In this document: piece by piece, positions 1 to 7,143 of the stretch
How the letters are laid out: each line of letters starts with the position of its first letter
Position numbering within the stretch: the first letter of the stretch is position 1
Source: Spirochaetaceae bacterium
Lineage (GTDB): Bacteria; Spirochaetota; Spirochaetia; WRBN01
Direction of reading: 5' to 3'
Assembly (NCBI GenBank): GCA_020024055.1
Contig: JAHHUI010000022.1
Coordinates: forward strand, 1-16,137
DNA length: 16,137 bases
Made by a program: the position numbers and the translations under genes
Notes under the pieces: model-generated
Told to the model about the DNA's origin: nothing
Database searches by the model: none
What the model saw: only the letters and a program-made list of their open reading frames with translations

Positions 1-1
1 C

Positions 2-1702
2 GATGCCAAGCCAGTGGATATGGAGCTCTTGGTAAAGCAAATTGCTGCCGCTGATCGTTTTTACACAAAAGAACTACCCATGGATTTTCAAGTGCCCGCT
101 GGAGATTATCAATTTTTTGTTGGTGAAAAGGAAATTTCACTCAATTATGAGGGCGGCACATTAGACGATTTTGCAACCAAGTTTTCTAAAATAGAACCTG
201 AGTATTTAAAAGGCAGTGTTATTCGCAGTTCTTCCGATCAGCAGATACTTTTGATAGAGTCTTTAAAAACAGGGACAGACAATCGTCTGAATTTTAAGAA
301 AAAAGCAAAAGATTTTGCTTTTGATACGGAATTAATTACAGATGAGGTGTCATTTGAATATATTGTTGCTTCTGATAATGGTGGATTGCAGCAGGGCAGC
401 AGTGTGAATGTGGCCCAGGAAATGCGCCTGAACCCGGGGCGCTATTTAGATATGACTTTAAATGCCACAGCACCTTTAAAGCTGCGCGAAGGGGCTTATC
501 TTAATTTTGAATATACGAAAAAAGCAGAAACTTCTGATGTCGTTTATTATCCACCTGATCTGCCGGCTATCAGCAAGAGCGAGGCTCTGAAAGAGGGATT
601 TTTGGTGCCTATGAAGGATGAAGGCCTGATTAATCTGCCACGTTTATCAGATGATACGAATATTTATTTAATTATTGATGGAAAATTGATTCCTATTGCC
701 TCGCTGGGCGAGCAGGATACTTATGGCAAGATGAATATTGATTTGAGCTCTTACAAAGGCGAAGTGCAGGGCATGGTGCTGCGCAATCAAAGCCTTTCAG
801 AGGCAGTGGAGATTCGCAATGTGGAATTTTCTACCCCCTCGGATATTGATTTTTCGCCTGTGAAGCCGGCCAGTGTGGCCCAAGATGCTGAATTCACTTT
901 AGATGGTGTGGAAGTGAAGCGCCCAACAAATCATATTGATGATTTGAACCCGGAAGTGAAGCTGAATCTGATGAGTTCAAGCACAGATCCCGTGCATATT
1001 GTGGTGAAGCCTGATTTTGACAAGGGTGAAGAGGCTATTAAGAATTTTATTGCTGCTTATAACTATTATATTTCCAAGCTGAATATTGCCACTGCCTATA
1101 AAGAAAATAAGGAGATTTTGGAGGAGATCAATTTTGATGACGAGAAAGATAGAGAGGATGCTGAGAAAAAGCTGGGTGTATATCAGGGCGATATGCAGCT
1201 GGTGCAGATGAAAAATTCTATGTTTGGCATGATGATCAATCCTTATCAAGTGAGCAAAGATCCCGAAAGAAAAATGGTTTTTTCACAAATGGGCATCAGC
1301 ATGAATAACAGTCTGACTGGATATGGCGATCCTTCTTCACGTCGTGGATATTTCCAAATTGATGAAAAAAAACTGCGTGCCACCTTGGAAAGCAGCTGGG
1401 ATGATGTACGGGAATTTTTTGCCAGCAAAAATGGCGAGACAGTGATTCCTAATGATGGTCTGGCTGTGAAAATGAGCGATTATCTGGTACCTTTTTCAGG
1501 CAGAGACGGCCTGATGAGCAAGCGTATTGAGGTTGTCGATACACGTATTAAGAGGCAGGAAAAAGAAATTGATGATTTTAATGAAAAGATCAAAGATCAA
1601 AAACAAAAATGGGAACGCGATTTCATGAAAGTTGAGTCGGCAGAGGCTCAGCTGGAAAGATTGAAAAAACAGATGGATGGTTTCTTCCCCAGCAATAAAT
1701 AG
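2..1702 (+). CDS. fliD: Flagellar filament cap protein FliD, 5' end cut off
   Basis: FliD is the secreted cap (HAP2) at the tip of the flagellar filament that helps flagellin subunits fold into place; in spirochaetes the filament is periplasmic. The frame is open to the left edge, so the N-terminus and start codon lie outside the window and 566 residues are visible. The GTG at position 14 is only an internal codon. Support comes from the C-terminal third: an amphipathic segment reading NFIAAYNYYISKLN, a GRDGLMSKRIEVVDTRIK stretch, then a long charged coiled coil ending FMKVESAEAQLERLKKQMDG, which is the usual FliD_C ending. The middle part is beta-rich and unremarkable, as expected for the variable exposed domains. 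It is the first visible gene of a plus-strand run through tsaB, and the next start lies 24 bases after the stop. I am confident of the family; the call rests on C-terminal pattern, not alignment. Confidence 0.85.
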   Translation, partial: DAKPVDMELLVKQIAAADRFYTKELPMDFQVPAGDYQFFVGEKEISLNYEGGTLDDFATKFSKIEPEYLKGSVIRSSSDQQILLIESLKTGTDNRLNFKKKAKDFAFDTELITDEVSFEYIVASDNGGLQQGSSVNVAQEMRLNPGRYLDMTLNATAPLKLREGAYLNFEYTKKAETSDVVYYPPDLPAISKSEALKEGFLVPMKDEGLINLPRLSDDTNIYLIIDGKLIPIASLGEQDTYGKMNIDLSSYKGEVQGMVLRNQSLSEAVEIRNVEFSTPSDIDFSPVKPASVAQDAEFTLDGVEVKRPTNHIDDLNPEVKLNLMSSSTDPVHIVVKPDFDKGEEAIKNFIAAYNYYISKLNIATAYKENKEILEEINFDDEKDREDAEKKLGVYQGDMQLVQMKNSMFGMMINPYQVSKDPERKMVFSQMGISMNNSLTGYGDPSSRRGYFQIDEKKLRATLESSWDDVREFFASKNGETVIPNDGLAVKMSDYLVPFSGRDGLMSKRIEVVDTRIKRQEKEIDDFNEKIKDQKQKWERDFMKVESAEAQLERLKKQMDGFFPSNK

Positions 1703-1726
1703 CGATTTTAATTGGAGCAAAATAAC

Positions 1727-2581
1727 ATGAAATTAGAAATTAACGGGGAAGAGATTGCTTTTGAACTGGAAAATGAGCAGACATTAAAAGATGTGGTGCG
1801 CAGTGTTGTTGAATATTTACAGACAAATGGATTTATTGATGTGCAGATTCTTGTGGATGGCAAGAAAATAGAATTGCACGATGATTCCTGGCACGATCGT
1901 GCGATAAAAGATATTGCATATATGCAGGTGAATGGCCTGATGGCCTATGATTTTGAGCAATGTATCAAGGTTTTGCACCTGGCCAAAGAAGCCCTGGAGG
2001 CAGACGAGCAGGAAAACATAGACAAAGTAATGTCTTTGTGGCCGCGTTTTATTTTATCTTTGCATTTTTGGCTTTCAGATTTTCATCTGGGCGAGAGTTA
2101 TTTTAATACCATGATGAATATCCCCAATTTGTTGCCGCAGATGAAAGAAAAAGAAGAGCTGCGCACACAGATTCTGCGCATGCTGGAATTATCTGTTCAC
2201 GCGATACAGGAAAAGGGACGCGAGCTGGAGCACCCGAAAGAAGAGATACTCTTAGCTATTACACAGCTGCAGGATTTTAAAGAACCATTGACTGGCTTGG
2301 CAGTTTTGTTTCAAAACGGAAAAGATGCGCAGGCTATGCAGGAAATTTTGGTTTTTATGGAATTATTTCAAAAACTGATGCGCACGGCGAATTTTCTGGA
2401 CGCAGATGAACATGAGTTCAGGCAGAAAATCGCCTCATTAGCGGAAAAATTTTCTGGTAAAATGCGCGAATTTACCCAGGCTTGTGAAACGCGTGATTAT
2501 GTCTTAGCGGCAGATTTAGCTGAATATGAAATTGTGCCGCATTTAGATGCTTTGGATGAATTGAAGACTCTCTTATCATAA
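1727..2581 (+). CDS. Unrecognised soluble protein of the fliD-tsaE cluster
   Basis: This encodes 284 residues with no signal peptide or membrane segment. I do not recognise the family. I chose ATG 1727 because GGAG at 1714-1717 sits nine bases upstream; a TTG at 1712 in the same frame lies on that ribosome binding site and is unlikely. The first ~50 residues (MKLEINGEEIAFELEN..., then VQILVDGKKIEL) look like a small beta-rich fold with a helix between strands, perhaps ubiquitin-like in topology (inference only). The rest is almost entirely acidic helix, with many Glu/Asp and Leu/Met positions, suggesting a helical-bundle adaptor or chaperone-like protein. Its position directly after fliD suggests a flagellar role such as a chaperone or assembly factor, but nothing in the sequence proves this. 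I recall an uncharacterised gene at this place in treponemes. Confidence 0.8.
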   Translation: MKLEINGEEIAFELENEQTLKDVVRSVVEYLQTNGFIDVQILVDGKKIELHDDSWHDRAIKDIAYMQVNGLMAYDFEQCIKVLHLAKEALEADEQENIDKVMSLWPRFILSLHFWLSDFHLGESYFNTMMNIPNLLPQMKEKEELRTQILRMLELSVHAIQEKGRELEHPKEEILLAITQLQDFKEPLTGLAVLFQNGKDAQAMQEILVFMELFQKLMRTANFLDADEHEFRQKIASLAEKFSGKMREFTQACETRDYVLAADLAEYEIVPHLDALDELKTLLS

Positions 2582-2613
2582 AAAAATTGATAAATGAATA
2601 GGGGAGCTGAGGA

Positions 2614-3627
2614 ATGAGCTATCGTGATATTATTTTTCCTTTATGTCTTTTTGGGGTCTTGACAGGGGGAATTTTTCTGTATTGGCGATCTTTGGTATTT
2701 TTTTGGCTTTCTGCGCTGCGCGCGGGACTAGATCGGCATCTTATCAGCATTCTGGAAAGTCTGATTCGTCGTTATCATATACGTCCTGCTTCAAAAATTT
2801 TTCGCGACAGCTTGGTATTGGATAATATTTTAAAAAGTGAACTTAAAAGAGTGGAGACTAGCTCTGCATGGCGTTATGCAGCGGATAGCGACTATGTCTT
2901 GAACCTATATAAAATAAAGCAAGTAATAGATTTACGTGATTATTCACACTCAAATCTTCCCAACACGCGTTTTTTGCCTATGGATGCAGAAATTATTATT
3001 TTGCAGTATAAAACACGCATCAGCACACGAATAATTTCCCAAGGAAAGAAAAGCTTTTCTTTATTCATGCGGACAAATGCCGAGAATGAAAAAACATATA
3101 CTCCTGTGTTTTCTATCAAAGAAGGTGAATTTTTGGATTTAATCTTCTCTGTGGGAGTGATGGAAGAATATCATTTTTCTGCCAAAATTAAGTCTGTCGA
3201 GCTGCTGGCGCATGGAACACAGATTACTTTGGCGCATACGAAAGAGATAAGTTCTCTTTTTTATCGTCGTTATCGAGAGAAGAAAGTAGATATTCATGGT
3301 ATACATATGGGCAGGCTTTTCCATCCGGGCAGTGAAGATGTTCTTCCTGGAGATTTAGATGAAGCCTTTGAAAGCAGCAGCATTGTCAGTGTTTCTATGG
3401 CGGGCTGTGTTTTGCGCATGAACCAGCCGTGTGAAGAGGGCCTGCATGTGGCCATTAGCTTTTCCGTGCATGATGTGCCGGCTGTGTATTATGGGCGCCT
3501 GGGCGAAGCCTATAAAGAAAATGAGCATGAAAACCCGTCTTATTTGGTGGAAGTGCAGTTTATTCAATCGACAAAAATAGGTTTATCCAATTTGGGTGAA
3601 TTAGTTTATGAGTTTAGGGGAACTTAG
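2614..3627 (+). CDS. Membrane-anchored PilZ-like protein (YcgR-type layout)
   Basis: This encodes 337 residues. GGGGAG at 2601-2606, seven bases before ATG 2614, supports the start. Residues ~6-36 are strongly hydrophobic and likely anchor the protein in the inner membrane. After a helical linker, residues ~115-210 form a beta-rich region ending LAHTKEISSLFYRRYREKK, which resembles the N-terminal barrel of YcgR-type proteins running into the RxxxR loop. Residues ~257-334 have the strand pattern of a PilZ domain (SIVSVSMAGCVLRM, then YLVEVQFIQ). PilZ domains bind cyclic di-GMP through RxxxR and [D/N]xSxxG. Here the first motif reads RRYREK (218-223, so RxxxK) and the second SVSMAG (259-264, Ser for Asp/Asn), so nucleotide binding may be altered or lost. 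The gene lies between fliD and tsaE, 6 bases before the next start, and a role in controlling motility is plausible. The PilZ assignment is from pattern only. Confidence 0.68.
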   Translation: MSYRDIIFPLCLFGVLTGGIFLYWRSLVFFWLSALRAGLDRHLISILESLIRRYHIRPASKIFRDSLVLDNILKSELKRVETSSAWRYAADSDYVLNLYKIKQVIDLRDYSHSNLPNTRFLPMDAEIIILQYKTRISTRIISQGKKSFSLFMRTNAENEKTYTPVFSIKEGEFLDLIFSVGVMEEYHFSAKIKSVELLAHGTQITLAHTKEISSLFYRRYREKKVDIHGIHMGRLFHPGSEDVLPGDLDEAFESSSIVSVSMAGCVLRMNQPCEEGLHVAISFSVHDVPAVYYGRLGEAYKENEHENPSYLVEVQFIQSTKIGLSNLGELVYEFRGT

Positions 3628-3632
3628 GGGCA

Positions 3633-3893
3633 ATGGAACTGATAGATATTCGTGATATTAAGACGAGTGAGGTTTCTGTCTACTATCGCATGCAATATAC
3701 AGGCAATGCGATTTTTGAAATTGGTGGCAAAGAGACAGAAACCCCTATTTCTTTTATTATAGAAATCAGCCCGTTGGGGGAGAAAAAAGTCTTTGTTAAA
3801 ATCTTAGGCTCGGTTGATTATCCTCTAATTCCTTTACTGCGCCTGCTGAAAGAGCGGGTGATGAAATTGTATAATGATGGGCTGCTGGTGTAA
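3633..3893 (+). CDS. Unrecognised 86-residue conserved-looking protein
   Basis: This is a short gene with a clear ribosome binding site (AGGGG just before ATG 3633), 5 bases after the upstream stop and 2 bases before the tsaE start. That spacing and the absence of a competing frame make it a real gene. The product has no signal peptide or clear membrane helix. It is mostly beta strands (VSVYYRMQYTGNAIFEIG, then ISFIIEISPLGEKKVFVKI) followed by a C-terminal amphipathic helix (LIPLLRLLKERVMKLYNDG). I do not recognise the family. Its fixed place between a PilZ-like protein and tsaE suggests a small partner or adaptor, but no function can be assigned. Confidence 0.75.
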   Translation: MELIDIRDIKTSEVSVYYRMQYTGNAIFEIGGKETETPISFIIEISPLGEKKVFVKILGSVDYPLIPLLRLLKERVMKLYNDGLLV

Positions 3894-3895
3894 TC

Positions 3896-4327
3896 GTGTT
3901 GTGTTCTACGGCAGAAGATCTTTTTGCCTTTGCGCGTTCTTTTGCCGGCAAATTGGACAAAGATGATCTTGTTCTCTTATATGGTTCTTTAGGGGCGGGC
4001 AAGACGCTTTTTGTCAAAGGTCTGTGCAGTGGTCTGGGTATAGACGCTGATGCGGTTTCCAGCCCGACATTCACCCTGATGCACACCTATGCGGGCCAGG
4101 ATAATATTATTTCCCATTTTGATTTATATCGTCTTTCTGATGTAGAAGAGTTTTTCCTCATCGGCGGCGAGGAAGTGCTGGGGAGGCAGATTTGCCTGAT
4201 TGAATGGCCGCAACTGATTGAAGAAATATTGCCGGCGCACTATATCAGCGTGCGCATTGATATTTTGACGGACAGCAGCCGCCAGGTGCGTATTGTGCGC
4301 CAGCCAGGCGGAGAGGTGATATCATGA
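3896..4327 (+). CDS. tsaE: tRNA t6A synthesis ATPase TsaE
   Basis: TsaE (YjeE) is the small ATPase that, with TsaB and TsaD, makes the N6-threonylcarbamoyl-adenosine (t6A) at position 37 of ANN-decoding tRNAs. The 143-residue product has the expected length and motifs: Walker A GSLGAGKT at 30-37, the family signature SSPTFTL at 55-61, HFDLYRL with the conserved Asp near residue 76, and LIEWP at 101-105. The start is a GTG two bases after the upstream stop, with no strong ribosome binding site, so translation is probably coupled to the upstream gene; the adjacent TTG is a possible alternative. The stop overlaps the tsaB start as ATGA, placing two subunits of one complex in direct translational coupling. 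Nothing looks broken. Confidence 0.93.
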   Translation: MLCSTAEDLFAFARSFAGKLDKDDLVLLYGSLGAGKTLFVKGLCSGLGIDADAVSSPTFTLMHTYAGQDNIISHFDLYRLSDVEEFFLIGGEEVLGRQICLIEWPQLIEEILPAHYISVRIDILTDSSRQVRIVRQPGGEVIS

Positions 4328-4995
4328 ATATTTTGGCCATTGATACATCTTCTTCGATGATTTCTGTGGCGCTGCGCTATCAGGGGCAGATTTTTGAATA
4401 TGCTATTTCTGCCGGTTTCCGGCATGCCCAGCTGCTGTTGCCGGGGATTGATTATCTTTTCCACAGCACAGGTATTCCTCGAGAGAGTCTGGATTTGATT
4501 GCCTGTGCCTCCGGCCCGGGCAGTTTTACCGGTCTGCGTATTGGCATGGCCAGTGCCCGAGGGATCAGCCTGGCTCAGGATATTCCCTTGATTTTGCTGC
4601 CTTCTTTGCCTTTATATGCCCTGGGTCTTCATGCGCAGCATGTTCTGTGTGTGCTGGATGCACGTAAAGGGCGTTTTTATGCGGCCATGGCTAATGAGCA
4701 TGGCGAGATGATCAGCGATGAATATGACGCGGATTTACAGTGTATTTTGGGCTTGTTAGATAAAGAGAAATCTGTATGCGATATTTTGCTCAGCGGGCCG
4801 GGGGCCCCTTTGCTGTATGAACAGCTGGAAGATAAAAAGGGTATTATTCTGGATGCTTATGCCCTGCGTCCGCGCGCGGCCATGATGATAGAATCCGCGG
4901 AAAAAAAATGGAAAGAAGAAGGCGCTTGTGCGGACGAGGCGGGCCCGCATTATCTGCGCGAAAGCGATGCTGTGCGGAATCAGGGATTAAATTAA
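4324..4995 (+). CDS. tsaB: tRNA t6A synthesis subunit TsaB
   Basis: TsaB (YeaZ) is the inactive ASKHA-fold partner of the TsaD transferase and is needed for t6A formation on tRNA. The 223 residues begin MNILAIDTSSSM, the first phosphate-binding strand of this fold. They contain RHAQLLLPGI around His34, the signature SGPGSFTGLRIG at ~63-74, and DARKGRFYAA at ~112-121. These and the length are typical of the family. The start overlaps the tsaE stop by four bases. It closes the plus-strand cluster; after the stop there are about 70 bases with a new promoter before the next gene, and I see no clear terminator. The gene is visibly richer in G+C than the cassette that follows. Confidence 0.93.
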   Translation: MNILAIDTSSSMISVALRYQGQIFEYAISAGFRHAQLLLPGIDYLFHSTGIPRESLDLIACASGPGSFTGLRIGMASARGISLAQDIPLILLPSLPLYALGLHAQHVLCVLDARKGRFYAAMANEHGEMISDEYDADLQCILGLLDKEKSVCDILLSGPGAPLLYEQLEDKKGIILDAYALRPRAAMMIESAEKKWKEEGACADEAGPHYLRESDAVRNQGLN

Positions 4996-5015
4996 CTGTT
5001 CGAAATAATGAAAAG

Positions 5016-5044
5016 TTGACTATTTGGTAACATTGTAGTAGCAT
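5016..5044 (+). promoter_or_regulatory. Sigma-70-type promoter for the Panacea cassette
   Basis: A TTGACT -35 box at 5016-5021 and a TAGCAT -10 box at 5039-5044 are separated by 17 bases, just after tsaB and 24 bases before the start at 5069. This suggests the two-gene cassette has its own promoter. The same -10 hexamer occurs before the tRNA-Gly gene in this window. I found no clear palindromic operator overlapping it. Confidence 0.55.
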
Positions 5045-5068
5045 AATAAACTAAAAGAGATATAGGAT

Positions 5069-5550
5069 ATGGCGGCTCGGTTTGACAGCAGACTCTTGGC
5101 TAAATATATTTGGTATGTTGCTAAAGAGTGCAATATAGATATGAATGTCACAAAAACACATAAACTTCTTTATATTCTCGATGGGGTTATGCTTGCAGAG
5201 GGACGCAATATTGTAAACGAAAATTGCCGTGCATGGCAATATGGTCCTGTATATCCTAAAGTACAGAGTATGTTACAAAAAAACAGCCGCCGATATTGGG
5301 TGTATGGGAAGAAGATTTTGATAAATTAGAAAAAGACCCTAACCTCAAAAATGCTGTAGAAATATTTGTAAAGACATTTGGGCAGAGAACTGCTGTTGAG
5401 TTATCTGAGTGGTCGCACGAAGAAGGAAGCCCATGGGATCAGGCAATCAAGAAAAATAATGGTGAATTTTATTGTGTCATTCCTAAAGAGGATATAGAAA
5501 ATTATTTTAAAAATTTAGTAAATGATTCTATGGAAAATGGCAATGAATAA
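5069..5550 (+). CDS. Panacea-domain (DUF4065/SocA-like) protein, split by a -1 frame change
   Basis: Read as one product with a -1 shift near 5284, this gives about 160 residues. The first frame (from ATG 5069) carries THKLLYILDGVMLAEGR and AWQYGPVYPKVQSML; the second (through the stop at 5548-5550) carries VELSEWSHEEGSPWDQAI. Together these are the two conserved halves of the Panacea domain, found in SocA-type proteolytic adaptors and in antitoxins paired with many unrelated toxins. Without the shift, the first frame ends at 5329 with an unrelated 14-residue tail. The switch falls on CAA AAA AAC, so either one A has been lost from an A-run (mutation or sequencing error) or the ribosome slips. 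The DNA is AT-rich unlike tsaB, suggesting horizontal acquisition. The next gene overlaps its end by 8 bases, as is common in toxin-antitoxin pairs. The domain call is strong; whether the gene works is uncertain. Confidence 0.78.
5278..5284 (+). other. Candidate -1 slippery heptamer A_AAA_AAC
   Basis: The heptamer is in the canonical phase of the upstream frame (codons CAA AAA AAC). A -1 slip here continues exactly into the frame that encodes the second half of the Panacea domain. The zero frame stops at 5327-5329, and the -1 frame is open from about 5260. I see only a weak AGAG element upstream and no strong hairpin downstream, so stimulatory signals are not obvious. A simple one-base loss in the A-run explains the same facts. 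Confidence 0.4.
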
Positions 5551-5889
5551 AGATCGTATAAAACAAATTTCTAAACGAATAGACAAAAATATTAAACCAT
5601 CAAAACTTGATCCAGATGATCTTGCTGATGAAAAAAAACTTGTAAAACACAAACATACTATTACAGAAAAAAATTTGATCATTGGTTTTGTCTTTGTTGT
5701 CATGGGTTTACTTTAGTTGTAATACTTACTTTATTATTTATAATAAAGGTTATTTGTAAGCTTAATCAAAATCAAAATTGGGCTAATTCCTTACATGAGG
5801 TATCTGGGGTTGCAATGACAGTGATTCTTTCTGCTGTTGGTGGCGTTTTTGTAAAAGAACGCCTGGAAAGATCAAGACAGGTAAAGTAA
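5543..5889 (+). CDS. Small two-helix membrane protein, split by a -1 frame change; candidate toxin partner
   Basis: I chose ATG 5543, which overlaps the end of the Panacea gene by 8 bases; upstream in-frame starts would overlap it further. The first frame gives 57 residues: a highly charged N-terminus rich in Lys/Asp, then hydrophobic IIGFVFVVMGLL and a TAG at 5714-5716. The -1 frame, open across this point, continues the hydrophobic run (TLVVILTLLFIIKVIC), a polar loop, a second hydrophobic stretch (VSGVAMTVILSAVGGVFV) and a basic tail, stopping at 5887-5889. Joined at 5704-5710 this gives a coherent 115-residue protein with two membrane segments, so the frame change is likely real biology or recent damage. 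I recognise no family. Position after a Panacea gene suggests a membrane-acting toxin or other partner; this is inference. Confidence 0.5.
5704..5710 (+). other. Candidate -1 slippery heptamer G_GGT_TTA
   Basis: The heptamer lies in the canonical phase (ATG GGT TTA) six bases before the TAG at 5714. A -1 slip enters the open frame that completes the first membrane helix and adds a second. An in-phase X_XXY_YYZ by chance is not rare over the available window, so this alone does not prove frameshifting. It is listed because the neighbouring gene has the same arrangement. Confidence 0.3.
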
Positions 5890-5901
5890 GAAAAACTCTT
5901 T

Positions 5902-6168
5902 TTATTCGTCATGAAAACCCTGCTGGAAAAGCTGCACCAATTTTTCCATGGCTTCTTCTTCGCCAGGGCCATCGGTAATCAATGTCACAGTTTCATTATA
6001 GGTGATGCCCAGAGCAATGATGCCCATAATGCTTTTTGCATTAGCTGTTTCGCCTTTATAGCACAGCTGTGTTTCGCAGGGATATGCACTGGTGATCTGC
6101 ACGATTTTTGTGGCCGGGCGGGCATGAAGACCGGCGCGATTGGGAATGGTGACATCAACTTGTTTCAT
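5902..6168 (-). CDS. ptsH: Phosphocarrier protein HPr
   Basis: HPr carries phosphate from enzyme I to PTS enzymes and, in organisms with HPr kinase, acts as a regulatory protein. The 88 residues contain the active-site motif RAGLHARPA with His15, and the regulatory site AKSIMGI with Ser46, the residue phosphorylated by HPrK. I chose ATG 6168, with AGAGG six bases upstream; the TTG two codons earlier lies in the spacer. It follows hprK by 23 bases on the same strand and ends the operon. A paralogue such as NPr is possible, but the intact Ser46 motif and the adjacent hprK favour a true HPrK substrate. The stop lies 12 bases from the convergent membrane-protein gene. Confidence 0.93.
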   Translation of the reverse strand: MKQVDVTIPNRAGLHARPATKIVQITSAYPCETQLCYKGETANAKSIMGIIALGITYNETVTLITDGPGEEEAMEKLVQLFQQGFHDE

Positions 6169-6191
6169 GATCAACCTCTTTTAACATAATA

Positions 6192-7142
6192 CTAGTCTAC
6201 AGACAGTCTTGTTAAGACCGCATCGTATAGAGTTTCTGCTTGTTGATTGCCTCGGAAATGCAAGGCGGCTGATTCGAGAATAACAGGGATATTGCGCCCG
6301 GGTTTCACGGGGATGGCCAGCAAGGGCACGCGCACGCCCAATAATTCATAGGTGCGGTTCTGATAGCTGGTGCGCTCATAGATTTTGCCCTCGGCGTCCA
6401 ATTCCAGGCGAATCACCAGGTCTACATTTTTTCTTTGAAGACAGGAACGCGTGCCAAAAAGATGCTCTACATTAATGATGCCGATGCCGCGGATTTCTAT
6501 ATAATGATGCTGATTCAGATTATTAACCAAATGGCCCACCACGGTGCGCCCGCCATTGATCAGGCGCAGCTCGACCAAGTCGTCTGAGACCAGGCGATGG
6601 CCTCTGTCCAGCAATTCCAGGGCGGCTTCGCTTTTGCCCACGCCGCTGTTGCCCAGAATCAGCATGCCAATGCCATGCACCTCGACCAAAACCCCATGAA
6701 TCGTTTCTCTTGGGGCAAATACATTGCTGAAAAACCCCAATAGGCGCGTGATGAATTCATTACTGGTCAATTCTGTTTGGAGAATGGGCACATTGGCGCT
6801 TTTGGCCAGAAATGTGAATGGCTCTGTGGGCTGAAGGCTGTGCGTGAAAATGCAGCAGGCGATGGGCCGCGAAAAAAAATCCAGCAGGACAGATGTCTGT
6901 TTTTTTTCAGCCAATTGCTGCAGAAAGGCTGTTTCGCCACGGCCAAAAATCTGCACGCGATGTTCGCCGAAATGATTAAAAAATCCGCACAGTGCCAGCC
7001 CGGGACGATTCACTTCCGGTTCTTGCACCAGTGATTCTAAATGATCCTGCCCGCTCAGACATTTCAACAGCAGTTTTTGGCTTTCGGGCAGGGGAGAGGA
7101 TAATAAATCAAAAACAGTTAAACCGGGATCCGTACGCGGCAT
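6192..7142 (-). CDS. hprK: HPr kinase/phosphorylase
   Basis: HprK phosphorylates HPr on Ser46 and removes that phosphate in response to metabolic state. The 316 residues match the usual ~310-330. The N-terminal ~130 residues form the variable domain. The catalytic domain has His149 in TIHGVLVEVHG, Walker A GNSGVGKS at 164-171, the acidic pair in RLVSDDLVEL (Asp187-Asp188), and the family signature EIRGIGIINVEHLFG at ~216-230. The basic C-terminal stretch IPVKPGRNIPVILE follows as expected. The ATG is one base after the hpf stop and lacks a strong ribosome binding site, so coupling to hpf is likely. All catalytic residues I can identify are present, and its substrate HPr is the next gene. Confidence 0.95.
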   Translation of the reverse strand: MPRTDPGLTVFDLLSSPLPESQKLLLKCLSGQDHLESLVQEPEVNRPGLALCGFFNHFGEHRVQIFGRGETAFLQQLAEKKQTSVLLDFFSRPIACCIFTHSLQPTEPFTFLAKSANVPILQTELTSNEFITRLLGFFSNVFAPRETIHGVLVEVHGIGMLILGNSGVGKSEAALELLDRGHRLVSDDLVELRLINGGRTVVGHLVNNLNQHHYIEIRGIGIINVEHLFGTRSCLQRKNVDLVIRLELDAEGKIYERTSYQNRTYELLGVRVPLLAIPVKPGRNIPVILESAALHFRGNQQAETLYDAVLTRLSVD

Positions 7143-7143
7143 A

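Noticed and set aside
5890..5901. AAAAA-CTC-TTTTT inverted repeat as a two-way terminator between the convergent genes
   Set aside because: The stem would be five A-T pairs with a 3-base loop and no G-C pairs, too weak to call a terminator.
5911..6189. A 92-codon open frame on the plus strand opposite HPr
   Set aside because: It is the antisense shadow of a clear HPr gene, with no ribosome binding site or family pattern.
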